Shown here: positions 21,861-33,451 of the stretch, piece after piece
How positions within the stretch are numbered: position 1 is the stretch's first letter
Layout: every line of letters starts with the position of its first letter
Source of the DNA: Paraescarpia echinospica
Taxonomy: Eukaryota > Annelida > Polychaeta > Sabellida > Siboglinidae
NCBI GenBank assembly: GCA_020002185.1
Contig: CM034542.1
Span: 59,442,097 to 59,506,096 of the forward strand
Length of the DNA stretch: 64,000 nucleotides
Direction: 5' to 3'
Made by a program: the position numbers and the translations under genes
The notes under the pieces: model-generated
What the model saw: only the letters and a program-made list of their open reading frames with translations
Told to the model about the DNA's origin: nothing
Databases searched by the model: none

Positions 21861-22406
21861 TTTGCCTTCAGTCAAGAGGAGTAGTGCACTAAGATTTGCC
21901 TTCAGTCAAGAGGAGTAGTGCACTAAGATTTACCTTCAGTCAAGAGGAGTAGTGCACTAAGATTTGCCTTCAGTCAAGAGGAGTAGTGCACTAAGATTTG
22001 ACTTCAGTCAAGAGGAGTAGTGCACTAAGATTTGCCTTCAGTCAAGAGGAGTAGTACGCTAAGATTTGCCTTCAGTCAAGAGGAGTAGTGCACTAAGATT
22101 TACCTTCAGTCAAGAGGAGTAGTGCACTAAGATTTGCCTTCAGTCAAGAGGAGTAGTGCACTAAGATTTGCCTTCAGTCAAGAGGAGTAGTGCACTAAGA
22201 TTTGCCTTCAGTCAAGAGGAGTAGTGCGCTAAGATTTGCCTTCAGTCAAGAGGAGTAGTGCGCTAAGATTTGCCTTCAGTCAAGAGGAGTAGTGCACTAA
22301 GATTTGCCTTCAGTCAAGAGGAGTAGTGCACTACGATTTGCCTTCAGTCAAGAGGAGTAGTGCACTACGATTTGACTTCAGTCAAGAGGAGTAGTGCACT
22401 AAGATT
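21861..22406. repeat. 34-bp minisatellite, 16 copies
   Basis: Units contain GCCTTCAGTCAAGAGG and AGTAGTGCACTAAGAT. Sixteen units show only scattered point variants (GTACGC, GTGCGC, ACTACG, TGACTT). The array lies in the PTP intron upstream of exon B, with no coding role suggested. Confidence 0.95.
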
Positions 22407-23664
22407 CGGACTCCCAGCATCATTTCTACATTGTAAACATATTTATTACACGTATCCTTCAGTGGAATTAAGCAAGGTGGCTTTGTCCCGTCTGTTACTC
22501 GGACTCATCCTCTCAATCATGGGGTGGTGACAGTATTAGCAGGAAGTTCACTCAATCGGTTTTCTTTCATCCCACTCGCTGACTTTTGGGAAGCAGGCAG
22601 CCTAAAATGTTTTTACCCTTACATAATTCCAAATTGGTGAGAAGAAAACCTTCAACACACATATTCTAGTTTTAGCATTATTTTAGCAATTACTAATAAA
22701 TGTGTAACAGACAAAGTCGTTTTAAAGTGTTTAGGATATACTTGATCTTATTCAATGTGTCTGTGCGTCGTACATGTTCTCAAAATGTTACTGACACAGT
22801 CTGTTGTTTTGGCTTCAGTTCTAAGATGAAGATTATAATAATAGTTGTTGTCAGACCGATTAATAACAATTACAAATTAATCATTATGTTTTAAGAAAAC
22901 AAATAAAAGCAATACAAAAAATAATAACACACTATTTTTTGACAGTGCCGCAGAAGCAAAAATCTGCACAACAAAAATAATGGTAAATGAAATGTAATAA
23001 CCCAGAAAAATAAGAAACAAATCTTGTCACAACCAAAACCTAACAATCTATGAGAATACAACTTGCTATATAAATCTACATAATCAGTACAGCGAAAATA
23101 AAGAGGTTGCAATAACAAATAAAGAAGATAGCTTCTATATTAAATAGTGTGCACTGAAAACTGATACCTACTAAATAAACTGGTTAATGATTGATTGTGT
23201 GAACGTGTCACAAGAAGCACTCCATATAGCCTACTGCTTCCAACAACCAACTTAAAAGATCAACTAACAAACATTTCAAGCATAATCTATAGAAACTACC
23301 CAGGAATTGTTTACATAAGTGGTAAAGATTCCAGAAAACCTAACAGCATAAGAACATGTGATTCCGTGACAAATGTGTTTATTGTCGCACTGATAACAAC
23401 GAACTTGGAGGTACTGGTAGTTTATCAACGCAACATAAACATTCACATTGAACACAACATCGAGACTGTTTAAGATAGTTTGACAGTGTTCCTGGGTGGT
23501 TTCTACATTTTCAACACACAACAAACCTGAGCGATTCTTCAGTGACTCGACTGCCAAACAAACAAGACAAACATACAAAAGATTGATTGATGAATGCTTA
23601 ATTGTGTTCTACTTTGAACGATGTTAACAGAAAGTATCACCTTGCAACTGCGACCACAATACCT
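22407..23664. other. AT-rich intronic stretch, nothing recognised
   Basis: Unique AT-rich DNA. Short ORFs on both strands (22700-22894, 23195-23473 and 23276-23578) lack motifs, and I found no convincing exon with PTP-like content. Confidence 0.55.
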
Positions 23665-24062
23665 GGTTTGTAGTCTGTCCCTCCCTCTCACTCCTCCCTT
23701 TTCTACCCCCATTCTCTCACTCTCTAGTTCTGTCCCACCCCATCTCCTTCCCTGTATCCCTGCCTTCTCCTTTTCCCCCTCACTCTCTCCCTGTCTCTTT
23801 CCCATGTACCTATCTATCTTCTTCATCTCCCTCTTTCTCCATCCTGCCACACTTTCACTCTCCCCCTCCTCCTCTCCCCACTCCACATTCCCCAACCCCT
23901 ACTTCCCCACACACCACCCCCCATCTCCCATTCCCTCACCCTCTCCTGTAACAAACTCCCCACCCACCCCTCCTCTCCTGTAACAAACTCCCCACCCAGC
24001 CCTCCTCTCCTGTAACAAACTCCCCACCCACCCCTCCTCTCCTGTAACAAACTCCCCATCCC
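23665..24062. repeat. Pyrimidine-rich tract ending in a 32-bp tandem repeat
   Basis: A long CT-rich strand (23665-23940) leads into about four units of CTCTCCTGTAACAAACTCCC plus CACCCACCCC (about 23941-24062). It lies just 3' (in gene terms) of the PTP exon at 24187. On the minus strand it is purine-rich, so it is not a polypyrimidine tract for the minus-strand gene. Confidence 0.85.
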
Positions 24063-24186
24063 CCTCCTTCTTTGTGCTTTCAGGAGATTTACATCAACAC
24101 TTTACTAGTCATTCTGTGTAGCAGCACCAGACACCAGAAGACACAACAAACTGACATTCATTTAGGAGTGGACACTGGTCACTCAC

Positions 24187-24309
24187 CAACTGGATATCAA
24201 AGATCCTGATTATGTAGTTGTCGAGGACGGACTCAGACCGCATGGAGACCTGGAGGTCACCGTAGTACACAGCCTCGTTGTCCTGCGGCCAGTACTGGGA
24301 ACACTTCTC
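24187..24309 (-). CDS. PTP catalytic-domain exon with KCSQYWP motif
   Basis: A 123-nt minus-strand exon, acceptor CCTTACAG|GAG and donor CAGTTG|GTGAGT, phase 0 at both ends. It encodes EKCSQYWPQDNEAVYYGD, then VSMRSESVLDNYIIRIFDIQL. KCxQYWP followed by YGD and a YxIRxF strand is the hallmark of the PTP domain just upstream of the WPD-loop segment. Exons B and A both begin in phase 0, so either can follow. The acceptor and first nine bases of this exon form part of the adjacent 33-bp minisatellite. Upstream exons (pTyr-recognition loop, membrane region) were not firmly identified. Confidence 0.9.
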
Positions 24310-25118
24310 CTGTAAGGTAAAGATATACTGTGAACACTTCTCCTGTAAGGTAAAGATATACTGTGAACACTTCTCTTGTAAGGTAGAGTTATACTGAGAA
24401 CACTTCTCTTGTAAGGTAGAGTTCTACTGAGAACACTTTTCCCGTAAGGTAGAGTTATACTGAGAACACTTCTCCTGTAAGGTAAATATATACTGAGAAC
24501 ACTTCTCTTGTAAGGTAGTGTTATACTGAGAACACTTCTCCTTTAAGGTAGAGTTATACTGACAACACTTCTCCCATAAGGTAGAGTTATACTGAGAACA
24601 CTTTTCCAGTAAGTTAGAGTTATACTGAGAACATTTCTCCTGTAAGGTAAATATATACTGAGAACACTTCTCCTGTAAGGTAGAATTATACTGAGAACAC
24701 TTCTCCGGTAAGGTAGAGTTATACTGAGAACATTTCTCCTGTAAGGTAAAGATATATTGAGAACACTTCTCCTGTAAGGTAGAGTTATACTGAGAACACT
24801 TTTCCCGTAATGTAGAGTTATATTGAGAACACTTCTCCTATAAGGTAGAATTATTACTGAGAACACTTCTCCTGTAAGATAGAGTTATACAGAGAACACT
24901 TCTCCTGTAAGATAGAGTTATACAGAGAACACTTCTCCTGTAAGGTAGAGTTATACAGAGAACACTTCTCCTGTAAGGTAGAGTTATACTGAGAACACTT
25001 CTCCGGTAAGGTAGAGTTATACTGAGAACATTTCTCCTGTAAGGTAAAGATATATTGAGAACACTTCTCCTGTAAGGTAGAGTTATACTGAGAACACTTT
25101 TCCTGTAATGTAGAGTTA
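24301..25118. repeat. 33-bp minisatellite built from the PTP splice acceptor, ~25 copies to the gap
   Basis: On the minus strand each unit reads approximately CTACCTTACAGGAGAAGTG followed by TTCTCAGTATAACT. The last unit is the genuine acceptor plus start of the exon at 24187-24309, so every unit repeats a TACAG|GAGAAGTGTTC acceptor-like junction. The unit is 11 codons, so the exon's frame continues through several units (TLQEKCSQYNS repeated) until a TAG near 24426. Later single-base indels change the phase. The array runs into the assembly gap, so its true length is unknown. Confidence 0.93.
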
Positions 25119-26118
25119 NNNNNNNNNNNNNNNNNNNNNNNNNNNNNNNNNNNNNNNNNNNNNNNNNNNNNNNNNNNNNNNNNNNNNNNNNNNNNNNNNN
25201 NNNNNNNNNNNNNNNNNNNNNNNNNNNNNNNNNNNNNNNNNNNNNNNNNNNNNNNNNNNNNNNNNNNNNNNNNNNNNNNNNNNNNNNNNNNNNNNNNNNN
25301 NNNNNNNNNNNNNNNNNNNNNNNNNNNNNNNNNNNNNNNNNNNNNNNNNNNNNNNNNNNNNNNNNNNNNNNNNNNNNNNNNNNNNNNNNNNNNNNNNNNN
25401 NNNNNNNNNNNNNNNNNNNNNNNNNNNNNNNNNNNNNNNNNNNNNNNNNNNNNNNNNNNNNNNNNNNNNNNNNNNNNNNNNNNNNNNNNNNNNNNNNNNN
25501 NNNNNNNNNNNNNNNNNNNNNNNNNNNNNNNNNNNNNNNNNNNNNNNNNNNNNNNNNNNNNNNNNNNNNNNNNNNNNNNNNNNNNNNNNNNNNNNNNNNN
25601 NNNNNNNNNNNNNNNNNNNNNNNNNNNNNNNNNNNNNNNNNNNNNNNNNNNNNNNNNNNNNNNNNNNNNNNNNNNNNNNNNNNNNNNNNNNNNNNNNNNN
25701 NNNNNNNNNNNNNNNNNNNNNNNNNNNNNNNNNNNNNNNNNNNNNNNNNNNNNNNNNNNNNNNNNNNNNNNNNNNNNNNNNNNNNNNNNNNNNNNNNNNN
25801 NNNNNNNNNNNNNNNNNNNNNNNNNNNNNNNNNNNNNNNNNNNNNNNNNNNNNNNNNNNNNNNNNNNNNNNNNNNNNNNNNNNNNNNNNNNNNNNNNNNN
25901 NNNNNNNNNNNNNNNNNNNNNNNNNNNNNNNNNNNNNNNNNNNNNNNNNNNNNNNNNNNNNNNNNNNNNNNNNNNNNNNNNNNNNNNNNNNNNNNNNNNN
26001 NNNNNNNNNNNNNNNNNNNNNNNNNNNNNNNNNNNNNNNNNNNNNNNNNNNNNNNNNNNNNNNNNNNNNNNNNNNNNNNNNNNNNNNNNNNNNNNNNNNN
26101 NNNNNNNNNNNNNNNNNN
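25119..26118. other. Assembly gap (1000 N)
   Basis: Exactly 1000 unknown bases separate two different minisatellites. The round number suggests an arbitrary placeholder length. Any upstream PTP exon could be hidden here. Confidence 0.99.
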
Positions 26119-27784
26119 CCATCTTGTATCCATTACGGCCTGCTACCCAGTGTTACCCATCTGGTATCCACTACGGCCTGCTACCCAATGTTACCCATCT
26201 TGTATCCATTACGGCCTGCTAACCAGTGTTACCCATCTGGTATCCACTACGGCCTGCTACCCAATGTTACCCATCTTGTATCCACTATGGCCTGCTACCC
26301 AATGTTACCCATCTTGTATCCACTATGGCCTGCTACCCAATGTTACCCATCTTGTATCCACTACGGCCTGCTACCCAATGTTACCCATCTTGTATCCATT
26401 ACGGCCTGCTACCCAATGTTATCCATCTTGTATCCACTATGGCCTGCTACCCAATGTTACCCATCTTGTATCCACTATGGCCTGCTACCCAATGTTACCC
26501 ATCTTGTATCCACTATGGCCTGCTACCCAGTGTTACCCATCTTGTATCCACTACAGCCTGCTACCCAATGTTACCCATCTTGTATCCATTATGGCCTGCT
26601 ACCCAATGTTATCCATCTTGTATCCACTATGGCCTGCTACCCAATGTTACCCATCTTGTATCCACTACAGCCTGCTACCCAATGTTACCCATCTTGTATC
26701 CATTACGGCCTGCTACCCAATGTTACCCATCTTGTATCCACTACGGCCTGCTACCCAAAGTTACCCATCTTGTATCCACTACAGCCTGCTACCCAATGTT
26801 ACCCATCTTGTATCCATTACGGCCTGCTACCCAGTGTTACCCATCTGGTATCCACTACGGCCTGCTACCCAATGTTACCCATCTTGTATCCATTACGGCC
26901 TGCTACCCAGTGTTACCCATCTGGTATCCACTACGGCCTGCTACCCAATGTTACCCATCTTGTATCCACTATGGCCTGCTACCCAATGTAACCCATCTTG
27001 TATCCACTACGGCCTGCTACCCAACGTTACCCATCTTGTATCCACTACAGCCTGCTACCCAATGTTACCCATCTTGTATCCACTACGGCCTGCTACCCAA
27101 CGTTACCCATCTTGTATCCACTATGGCCTGCTACCCAATGTTACCCATCTTGTATCCACTATGGCCTGCTACCCAATGTTACCCATCTTGTATCCACTAC
27201 GGCCTGCTACCCAATGTTACCCATCTTGTATCCACTACGGCCTGCTACCCAATGTTACCCATCTTGTATCCATTACGGCCTGCTACCCAATGTTACCCAT
27301 CTTGTATCCACTATGGCCTGCTACCCAATGTTATCCATCTTGTATCCACTATGGCCTGCTACCCAATGTTACCCATCTTGTATCCATTACGGCCTGCTAC
27401 CCAATGTTACCCATCTTGTACCCACTACAGCCTGCTACCCAATGTTACCCATCATGTATCCACTACGGCCTGCTAACCAATGTTACCCATCTTGTATCCA
27501 CTACAGCCTGCTACCCAATGTTACCCATCTTGTATCCATTACGGCCTGCTACCCAATGTTACCCATCTTGTATCCACTATGGCCTGCTACCCAATGTTAT
27601 CCATCTTGTATCCACTACGGCCTGCTACCCAATGTTACCCATCTTGTATCCATTACGGCCTGCTACCCAATGTTACCCATCTTGTATCCATTACGGCCTG
27701 CTACCCAATGTTACCCATCTTGTATCCATTACGGCCTGCTACCCAATGTTACCCATCTTGTATCCATTACGGCCTGCTACCAAA
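26119..27784. repeat. 38-bp minisatellite, ~44 copies
   Basis: Units read CTTGTATCCACTACGGCCTG plus CTACCCAATGTTACCCAT, with a few alternating variants (ATTACGG, ACTATGG, ACTACAG, ATCTGG). The period is not a multiple of 3 and the unit lacks plus-strand stops, so all three plus frames are open for hundreds of codons. This gives spurious ORFs of up to 553 codons. The left end is cut by the gap. Confidence 0.96.
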
Positions 27785-27912
27785 TGTTTGTACAATGTAT
27801 TTGTTATTTAAAATGGTAAATGTTTGGTATGCTTCAAAACATTCCCAATAAAAATAATAAAAATAAAATAATTTCAAATTTTGTGTGAGTGTATCTCTTT
27901 AAAACTGCTGCA

Positions 27913-28330
27913 AGTTTGGGTGTGTTAGATGCATACAAATTACAGCCCACTAATCAGAAATCATTATACATACAAGGATAAAATCAAACATTAAATTTGC
28001 ACGCACGTCTTCTAATCACCAGATAAACACAATGCACTTGTTGAAGCTGTTAAATATCAACGTCATCATCATTATTTTTGTATATAATATACAAAAATAA
28101 TGATGATGACGTTGATATTTAACAGCTTCAACGTCATCATCATTATTTTTGTATATAATATACAAAAATAATGATGATGACGTTGATATTTAACAGCTTC
28201 AACAAGTGCATTGTGTTTATCTGGTGATTAGAAGACGTGCGTGCAAATTTAATGTTTGATTTTATCCTTGTATGTATAATGATTTCTGATTAGTGGGCTG
28301 TAATTTGTATGCATCTAACACACCCAAACT
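27913..28330. repeat. Near-perfect 418-bp palindrome with nested palindromes
   Basis: The left arm (AGTTTGGGTGTGTTAGATGC onward) is matched by its reverse complement ending at 28330. Pairing about the axis at 28121.5 holds over roughly 200 bp per arm, leaving an unpaired centre of about 12 nt. Inside each arm is a smaller palindrome around GTATATAATATAC with ATGATGATGACGTTGATA flanks. Such a structure can extrude a cruciform. It could also come from a foldback sequencing or assembly error. Confidence 0.9.
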
Positions 28331-28757
28331 GTTAGTTCTGGTAGTTCCAGTTGTTTCAGTCAATCACCCCCAGGATATTAGTAAGGTTTCACCCCAAGTG
28401 CTAGTGAGTAGCTATTAGGAACAATACTTGTTTGAATGATTTGTCAAATAATTTTAGCTTTATTGATATGTACACAATAAACTAATATTGTTTAATATTT
28501 TATTTATAAATAACATTTAATTCATGTATTGACGATTAACAAAAAATCACACATTTGCTAAAAACAGCTTACCTGCATATAAGTGTACATTGTCTCGTTG
28601 GGTCATAATGGGTCAAAGTTCATTTGCATGTTTGTCTGGATGGACGTGTCAGCTGTCATAACGATATCACCAGGGTACAGTATACAGTTAATTCCCTGTT
28701 TAATCAAATGTTAATTCAAAGAGTAAGGTTACTGCGCGTAGTGCTCAGGATCATGAT
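28331..28757 (-). repeat. Inverted copy of the block at 30544-30962
   Basis: Continuing from the palindrome, this segment is the reverse complement of 30544-30962, with near identity by eye. It includes TATATGCAGGTAAGC (on the minus strand here), a donor-like site, but every frame before it has stops, so no exon is called. Its proximal 170 bp also matches 30311-30475. Confidence 0.88.
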
Positions 28758-30310
28758 TCGGTTTCTGTGCACTTTAAAGTTTTTTTTTTTACAAATCTGC
28801 CATAGTATTTTTTATTAATACTACACAAGTCATTGTTGACAAAATCAACGACAAAGAAACTGATTTTGTACTTAAGGGATCCTTCCCTAATTTAATTAAC
28901 AAATTCAGTTGCGGAGGGATCCTTCCATAATTAACAAACCCAGTTGCTGCCAACAAGCTTATAGAAATTAGAATCTTTGCTAAGTCAAAGTTTTGTAATC
29001 TACAAATGTGTCCTCATTCCCATTTATAACTAATGCTCTGTGTGTATGAAGATTGATGAACCTGCAAGTAAAAAGTGATCTGCACCCACTGACGTGTTTA
29101 TCTAAATAATCAGTGATTCTTTTTCATCTTTGTGAACCTGGAAGTAAAATAGCAATCTGTCCCCATCGATGTGTTTACCTAAATGATCAGTGACATTTTC
29201 CATTTTTGTGAAATAAAATAGTAATTTGTCCTCACCAATGTGTTTTTAAAATAAATAATCTGTGATACTTTTTCATCCTTGTGAACCTGTAAGTAAAATA
29301 GCAGTCTGTCCCAACCAGCGTTCACTGGGGTGCCTGCCACACCCTGCGGTCAACCCCATACTGTTGCTCACCCTGATTCCTTGTAAAATTATAGGAGACC
29401 TCATTGGAAATAGTAACATTATGTGAGTCACTAGCATGTTTTAGTGATGGGCTGAACATTTAATGCAGGTAGGGAGGGATCATTAATTACTTCCAGGTTT
29501 CAAGGCAGTCAAATGATTTTGAATATGTCCATCTCTCAGCACCCAGATTAAACGTTTTAGTGGATGACTGGCACATGTGAGTGACTAAGGTCACACTGGT
29601 GTACTTGTTTTGATGCCATTTGATTTGCCCAAGCGTATCGAATGTTAATTTTCTGGAAAATAAAATGACAGAAGTTGAAAACATTTGTCGAGCTGGTTGA
29701 TGACAAATTAATTAGTAACATCGTTTATTTTGGGAATAATAAAAATATAAATTAGTGGATAATATTGAAAATGGAAACATGGTAACAAAATAGTGATTTA
29801 ACAAATCATCCATACCAGACCAAATTGGGATTTGGCGTTGGCATTCCAAGACAGTTTTTATCTTTGTTTTCATTTAAAACTTATCGGGCCACCGGATGCC
29901 CAAAATATTCTTCAAGTTTTCACTTAAAGTTTGAGTAAAGTCTTTGAATGCAAGAGATGAATTTCTTGGCCAAATCTCTGGGGTTAGCCATACATGCTTT
30001 GTTGAATTTATCTCTGAGTACACAAGAAACATGTTGGCACAGTATTTACTAGTTGCTAGGTGCAGATGCAAGGTAACAAGTGCACACAGGTAAACGGCAG
30101 GTGTAAAGTAAACATGTGAGTGGGCTTACAACAGGTGTACCGGAGGGGAAGTAGATCTATCCTGACACCTAGTATGGGAACAGTCCTTGGTCTGACTCAG
30201 AGCTCTTTTTTATGCACATCCCCACATAATTTTGTCTGACAACAACAATATTACAATAAATTAATTTAAATACTTGTCCATTATTAAAAAAAATTAACAC
30301 TTTGGGTAAA
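28758..30310. other. Unique stretch with short imperfect repeats, no gene recognised
   Basis: Contains a twofold GGGATCCTTCC...TAATTAACAAA repeat (about 28876-28945) and about three imperfect ~80-bp units around 29046-29316 sharing GTGAACCTG.AAGTAAAATAG and AATGTGTTT. Minus-strand ORFs at 29487-29684 and 29874-30071 carry no recognisable domain. Confidence 0.5.
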
Positions 30311-30540
30311 ATATTAAACAATATTAGTTTATTGTGTACATATCAATAAAGCTAAAATTATTTGACAAATCATTCAAACAAGTATTGTTCCTAATAGCTA
30401 CTCACTAGCACTTGGGGTGAAACCTTACTAATATCCTGGGGGTGATTGACTGAAACAACTGGAACTACCAGAACTAACAGTTTGGGTGTGTTAGATGCAT
30501 ACAAATTACAGCCCACTAATCAGAAATCATTATACATACA
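30311..30540 (+). repeat. Inverted partial copy of the palindrome right arm and its flank
   Basis: Reverse complement of about 28271-28505. It starts at AATATTAAACAATATTAG and runs through GAACTAACAGTTTGGGTG to the ATACATACA boundary, then switches abruptly to the next block. Confidence 0.88.
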
Positions 30541-30543
30541 TCC

Positions 30544-30962
30544 TGATCCTGAGCACTACGCGCAGTAACCTTACTCTTTGAATTAACATTTGATTAAACA
30601 GGGAATTAACTGTATACTGTACCCTGGTGATATCGTTATGACAGCTGACACGTCCATCCAGACAAACATGCAAATGAACTTTGACCCATTATGACCCAAC
30701 GAGACAATGTACACTTATATGCAGGTAAGCTGTTTTTAGCAAATGTGTGATTTTTTGTTAATCGTCAATACATGAATTAAATGTTATTTATAAATAAAAT
30801 ATTAAACAATATTAGTTTATTGTGTACATATCAATAAAGCTAAAATTATTTGACAAATCATTCAAACAAGTATTGTTCCTAATAGCTACTCACTAGCACT
30901 TGGGGTGAAACCTTACTAATATCCTGGGGGTGATTGACTGAAACAACTGGAACTACCAGAAC
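30544..30962 (+). repeat. Direct neighbour copy of the same repeat block
   Basis: Reverse complement of 28336-28757. Its distal part (about 30797-30962) repeats 30311-30475 directly, so the AATATTAAACAATATTAG...CTACCAGAAC segment occurs three times within 3 kb, in both orientations. Confidence 0.88.
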
Positions 30963-31117
30963 ATATTGCAGACTACCTGGGGGTTAACTAAATTAGTAGG
31001 ATGACACAGACTACAGCTACAATATCAAGAAGTGCTGTCAGCCACATCTACCAAAGCATGGTTGTAACTAGCTGTTAGTTATCAGCCTATGAGGTACAAC
31101 AGCAGATCAAAATTAGT

Positions 31118-33187
31118 TTTAACAAGATTTAACAAGATTGCCATCCAGAAAATTACTCTGGATGGCAGGTGGACAAGGAAGCCTTTTGGCTTATCGAGAG
31201 TCCAATACTTTTTATCTACATGTATCCCGCCTTTTTAAGGTGTGTGTCGATTTTATTTTTAAACATATTCACGCTACTAGCACCAACACAATCAGGAGAT
31301 AATCTGTTCCATTCATTTACAGTCCTTTGTGAGAATGAGAACTTTCTTATATCTAATCTACACTGCTCCTTTACTAATGTAGCTTCATGTCCTCTGGTCC
31401 TTCTATTTTTCTTAACTGAGAAAAAAATGTTTCTATCAATATTTTCATAACCATTCAATATTTTAAACACTTCTATGTGATCTCCTCTCAATCTCCTGGT
31501 TTCTAGTGTTGTTAAACCACATTCTTTTAGGCGTTTTTCATAACTAAGATCCCTCAGATTTGGTATCATTTTAGTCGCTCTCCTCTGTACTCTTTCTAAC
31601 ATATCTATGTCCTTCTTGCGATATGGCCTCCATGCTTGTATACAATATTCTAAATGAGGCCTCACTATTGTTTTGTACAGCGGTACTATTAATTCTTTTT
31701 TCTTATACGCTATATTTCGCCTAATTAATCCAAGGATTTGATTTCCCTTTGATGCTGCAATTCCGCACTGCTCTGAAACCTTCATATCAGCACTAATGGT
31801 TAACCCCAAGTCCTTTTCTTTTACAGTAGTACTTAGAACAGTACCCCCCATTTTATATTTTACCTCTTCATTCCCATGATCTGTGTGGAGGCATTTACAT
31901 TTCCAAAAATTGAACAGCATTTGCCACTTTTCAGACCATTTGATCAACCTATCAAGATCATCTTGTAAATGCTGTCTGTCTCCATCACTTTTAATCCTTC
32001 TAAACACTTTTGTATCATCCGCAAATTTTAACACCTTGCTTGTTATATCATCGCCCAAATCGTTGATATATATTAAGAATAATATAGGTCCTAGTACTGA
32101 TCCCTGTGGTACCCCACTCAATACCGATTTCCAGTTTGAAGCCTCCCCATCAACTACTACACGTTGTCTTCTGTCATTCAGCCATTTTTCTATCCAGTTT
32201 ATTATACCATTTCCTATGCCATGGGCCTTTAGCTTAAGGAGTAATCTTTGATGTGGTACTTTGTCGAAAGCTTTTGAAAATCTAAATAGATGATATCTAC
32301 TGGTGATCCCTCATCTACCCACCTAGTGATGTCTTCCAAAAAACATAACATATTTGTTAAGCATGACCTCGCTTTTAAAAACCCATGTTGAGATGGGTTT
32401 ATCAAGTTATGTTTAATAAGAAAATCCACCATGTGATCTTTAATTAGTCTTTCTAATAATTTGCAAATCACTGATGTTAAACTCACTGGTCTATAGTTCT
32501 CTGACTTGTTTCTCGAACCTTTTTTAAATAACGGTATAATATTTGCCTCTTTCCATTCTAAAGGAACCACTCCCTCTTCTAATGACAAATTTAAAACTGT
32601 TGCAAGCGGTACGCTAATTTGTTCTACAATTTCCAATAGTAGTTTGGGCGGAATCCCGTCCACTCCAGGTGATTTATTATCCTTCATAGCCTTTATTTTC
32701 TTAGCTACCATTTCCGAGGTTACAACTAACTGTCCTAAATAGTCTGAATCTGCCCCCTTGAACTTAGCCTCTGGTACTGGCAGTGAACTAATATCTTCCC
32801 TTGTAAACACTGAACTAAAATACTCATTCAGGTCTTCTGCCATTAAGAATCCCTCTGATATTGTATTTCCAGCACTATCTTCTAGAGGACCGACCTTATC
32901 CTGAACTTTCTGTTTGCTTCGAATATACGCATAAAAACTCTTACTGTCATGTTTTATATTACTAGCTAATTTTTTTTCATAGCTTCTCTTTGAATTTCTA
33001 ATTTCAGCTGTAGCTTGATTAAGTGCTTCTTTATAAATGTTGTAGTCTTCATCATTTCCAGTACATCTATATGACTTCCACATCATTTGTTTATACTTAA
33101 TTTTTCTAATGGCTTCTTTCGATAAGTGTTTCTTTTTAGACCGTTTCCCTTGTTTTTTGAAAGGTACAAATTTATCGACTATGCACT
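31118..33187 (-). mobile_element. CR1-like LINE, copy I (5'-truncated, frameshifted)
   Basis: Minus-strand ORF2 remnant. It begins inside the linker (KFVPFKKQGKRSKKKHLSKE), continues through the RT fingers (MKDNKSPGVDGIPPKLL, EANIIPLFKKGSR, NYRPVSLTS), [34 protein letters not shown] (catalytic FADD) and a thumb with RRNIAYKKKELIVPLYKTIV, and ends NKIDTHLKKAGYM. A 1-bp loss near 32272 shifts the frame at LDFQK relative to copy II. The 3' UTR has a hairpin (CCATCCAGA/TCTGGATGG at 31141-31165) followed by AATCTTGTTAAATCTTGTT. The endonuclease is missing. Confidence 0.93.
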
Positions 33188-33237
33188 TCATCCAGACAAA
33201 TGCAGCAATTTCCACAAGATTAGAGAAGTAACCTTAC

Positions 33238-33274
33238 CTGTAGTTCCTCCAAAGACTGTGACATGTGGAAGTAC
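33238..33274 (-). CDS. Possible 37-nt micro-exon beside LINE copy I
   Basis: The minus strand shows TTTTGTTTTCAG, then 37 nt, then CTACAG|GTAAGG: a good acceptor and a good donor. One frame encodes YFHMSQSLEELQ. It lies upstream of the PTP exons on the same strand, and short exons are common in receptor PTP juxtamembrane regions, but the peptide is too short to assign. The LINE insertion starts about 50 bp away. Confidence 0.3.
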
Positions 33275-33451
33275 CTGAAAACAAAACCCATTAAAGGTAA
33301 CTGTGAAGTAGTTTAACCTGGTCCCAACTACATTCTTATTGTCTAATATCGAGGAACAAGTTAGGGTACACAACAAATTGTCTTTTTCATTGACTTAAGA
33401 ACAATCATGATTCTTTGAAAACTAGAATGTCGTGAATCAGCCAGATATGGT

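Noticed and set aside
21861..22406. Array of regulatory or CRISPR-type repeats
   Set aside because: Contiguous 34-bp units with no spacers; an ordinary minisatellite.
24838..26133. 422- and 431-codon minus ORFs across the gap
   Set aside because: Most of the length is N. The rest is the 33-bp minisatellite.
26150..27811. Plus-strand ORFs of up to 553 codons (YPSCIHYGLLPNVTHLVS repeats)
   Set aside because: Artefact of the 38-bp minisatellite. The three frames encode cyclic permutations of the same unit.
28571..28660. Donor-like TATATGCAG|GTAAGC on the minus strand and its copy near 30715
   Set aside because: Every upstream frame meets a stop within a few codons or lacks a credible acceptor, so no exon could be defined.
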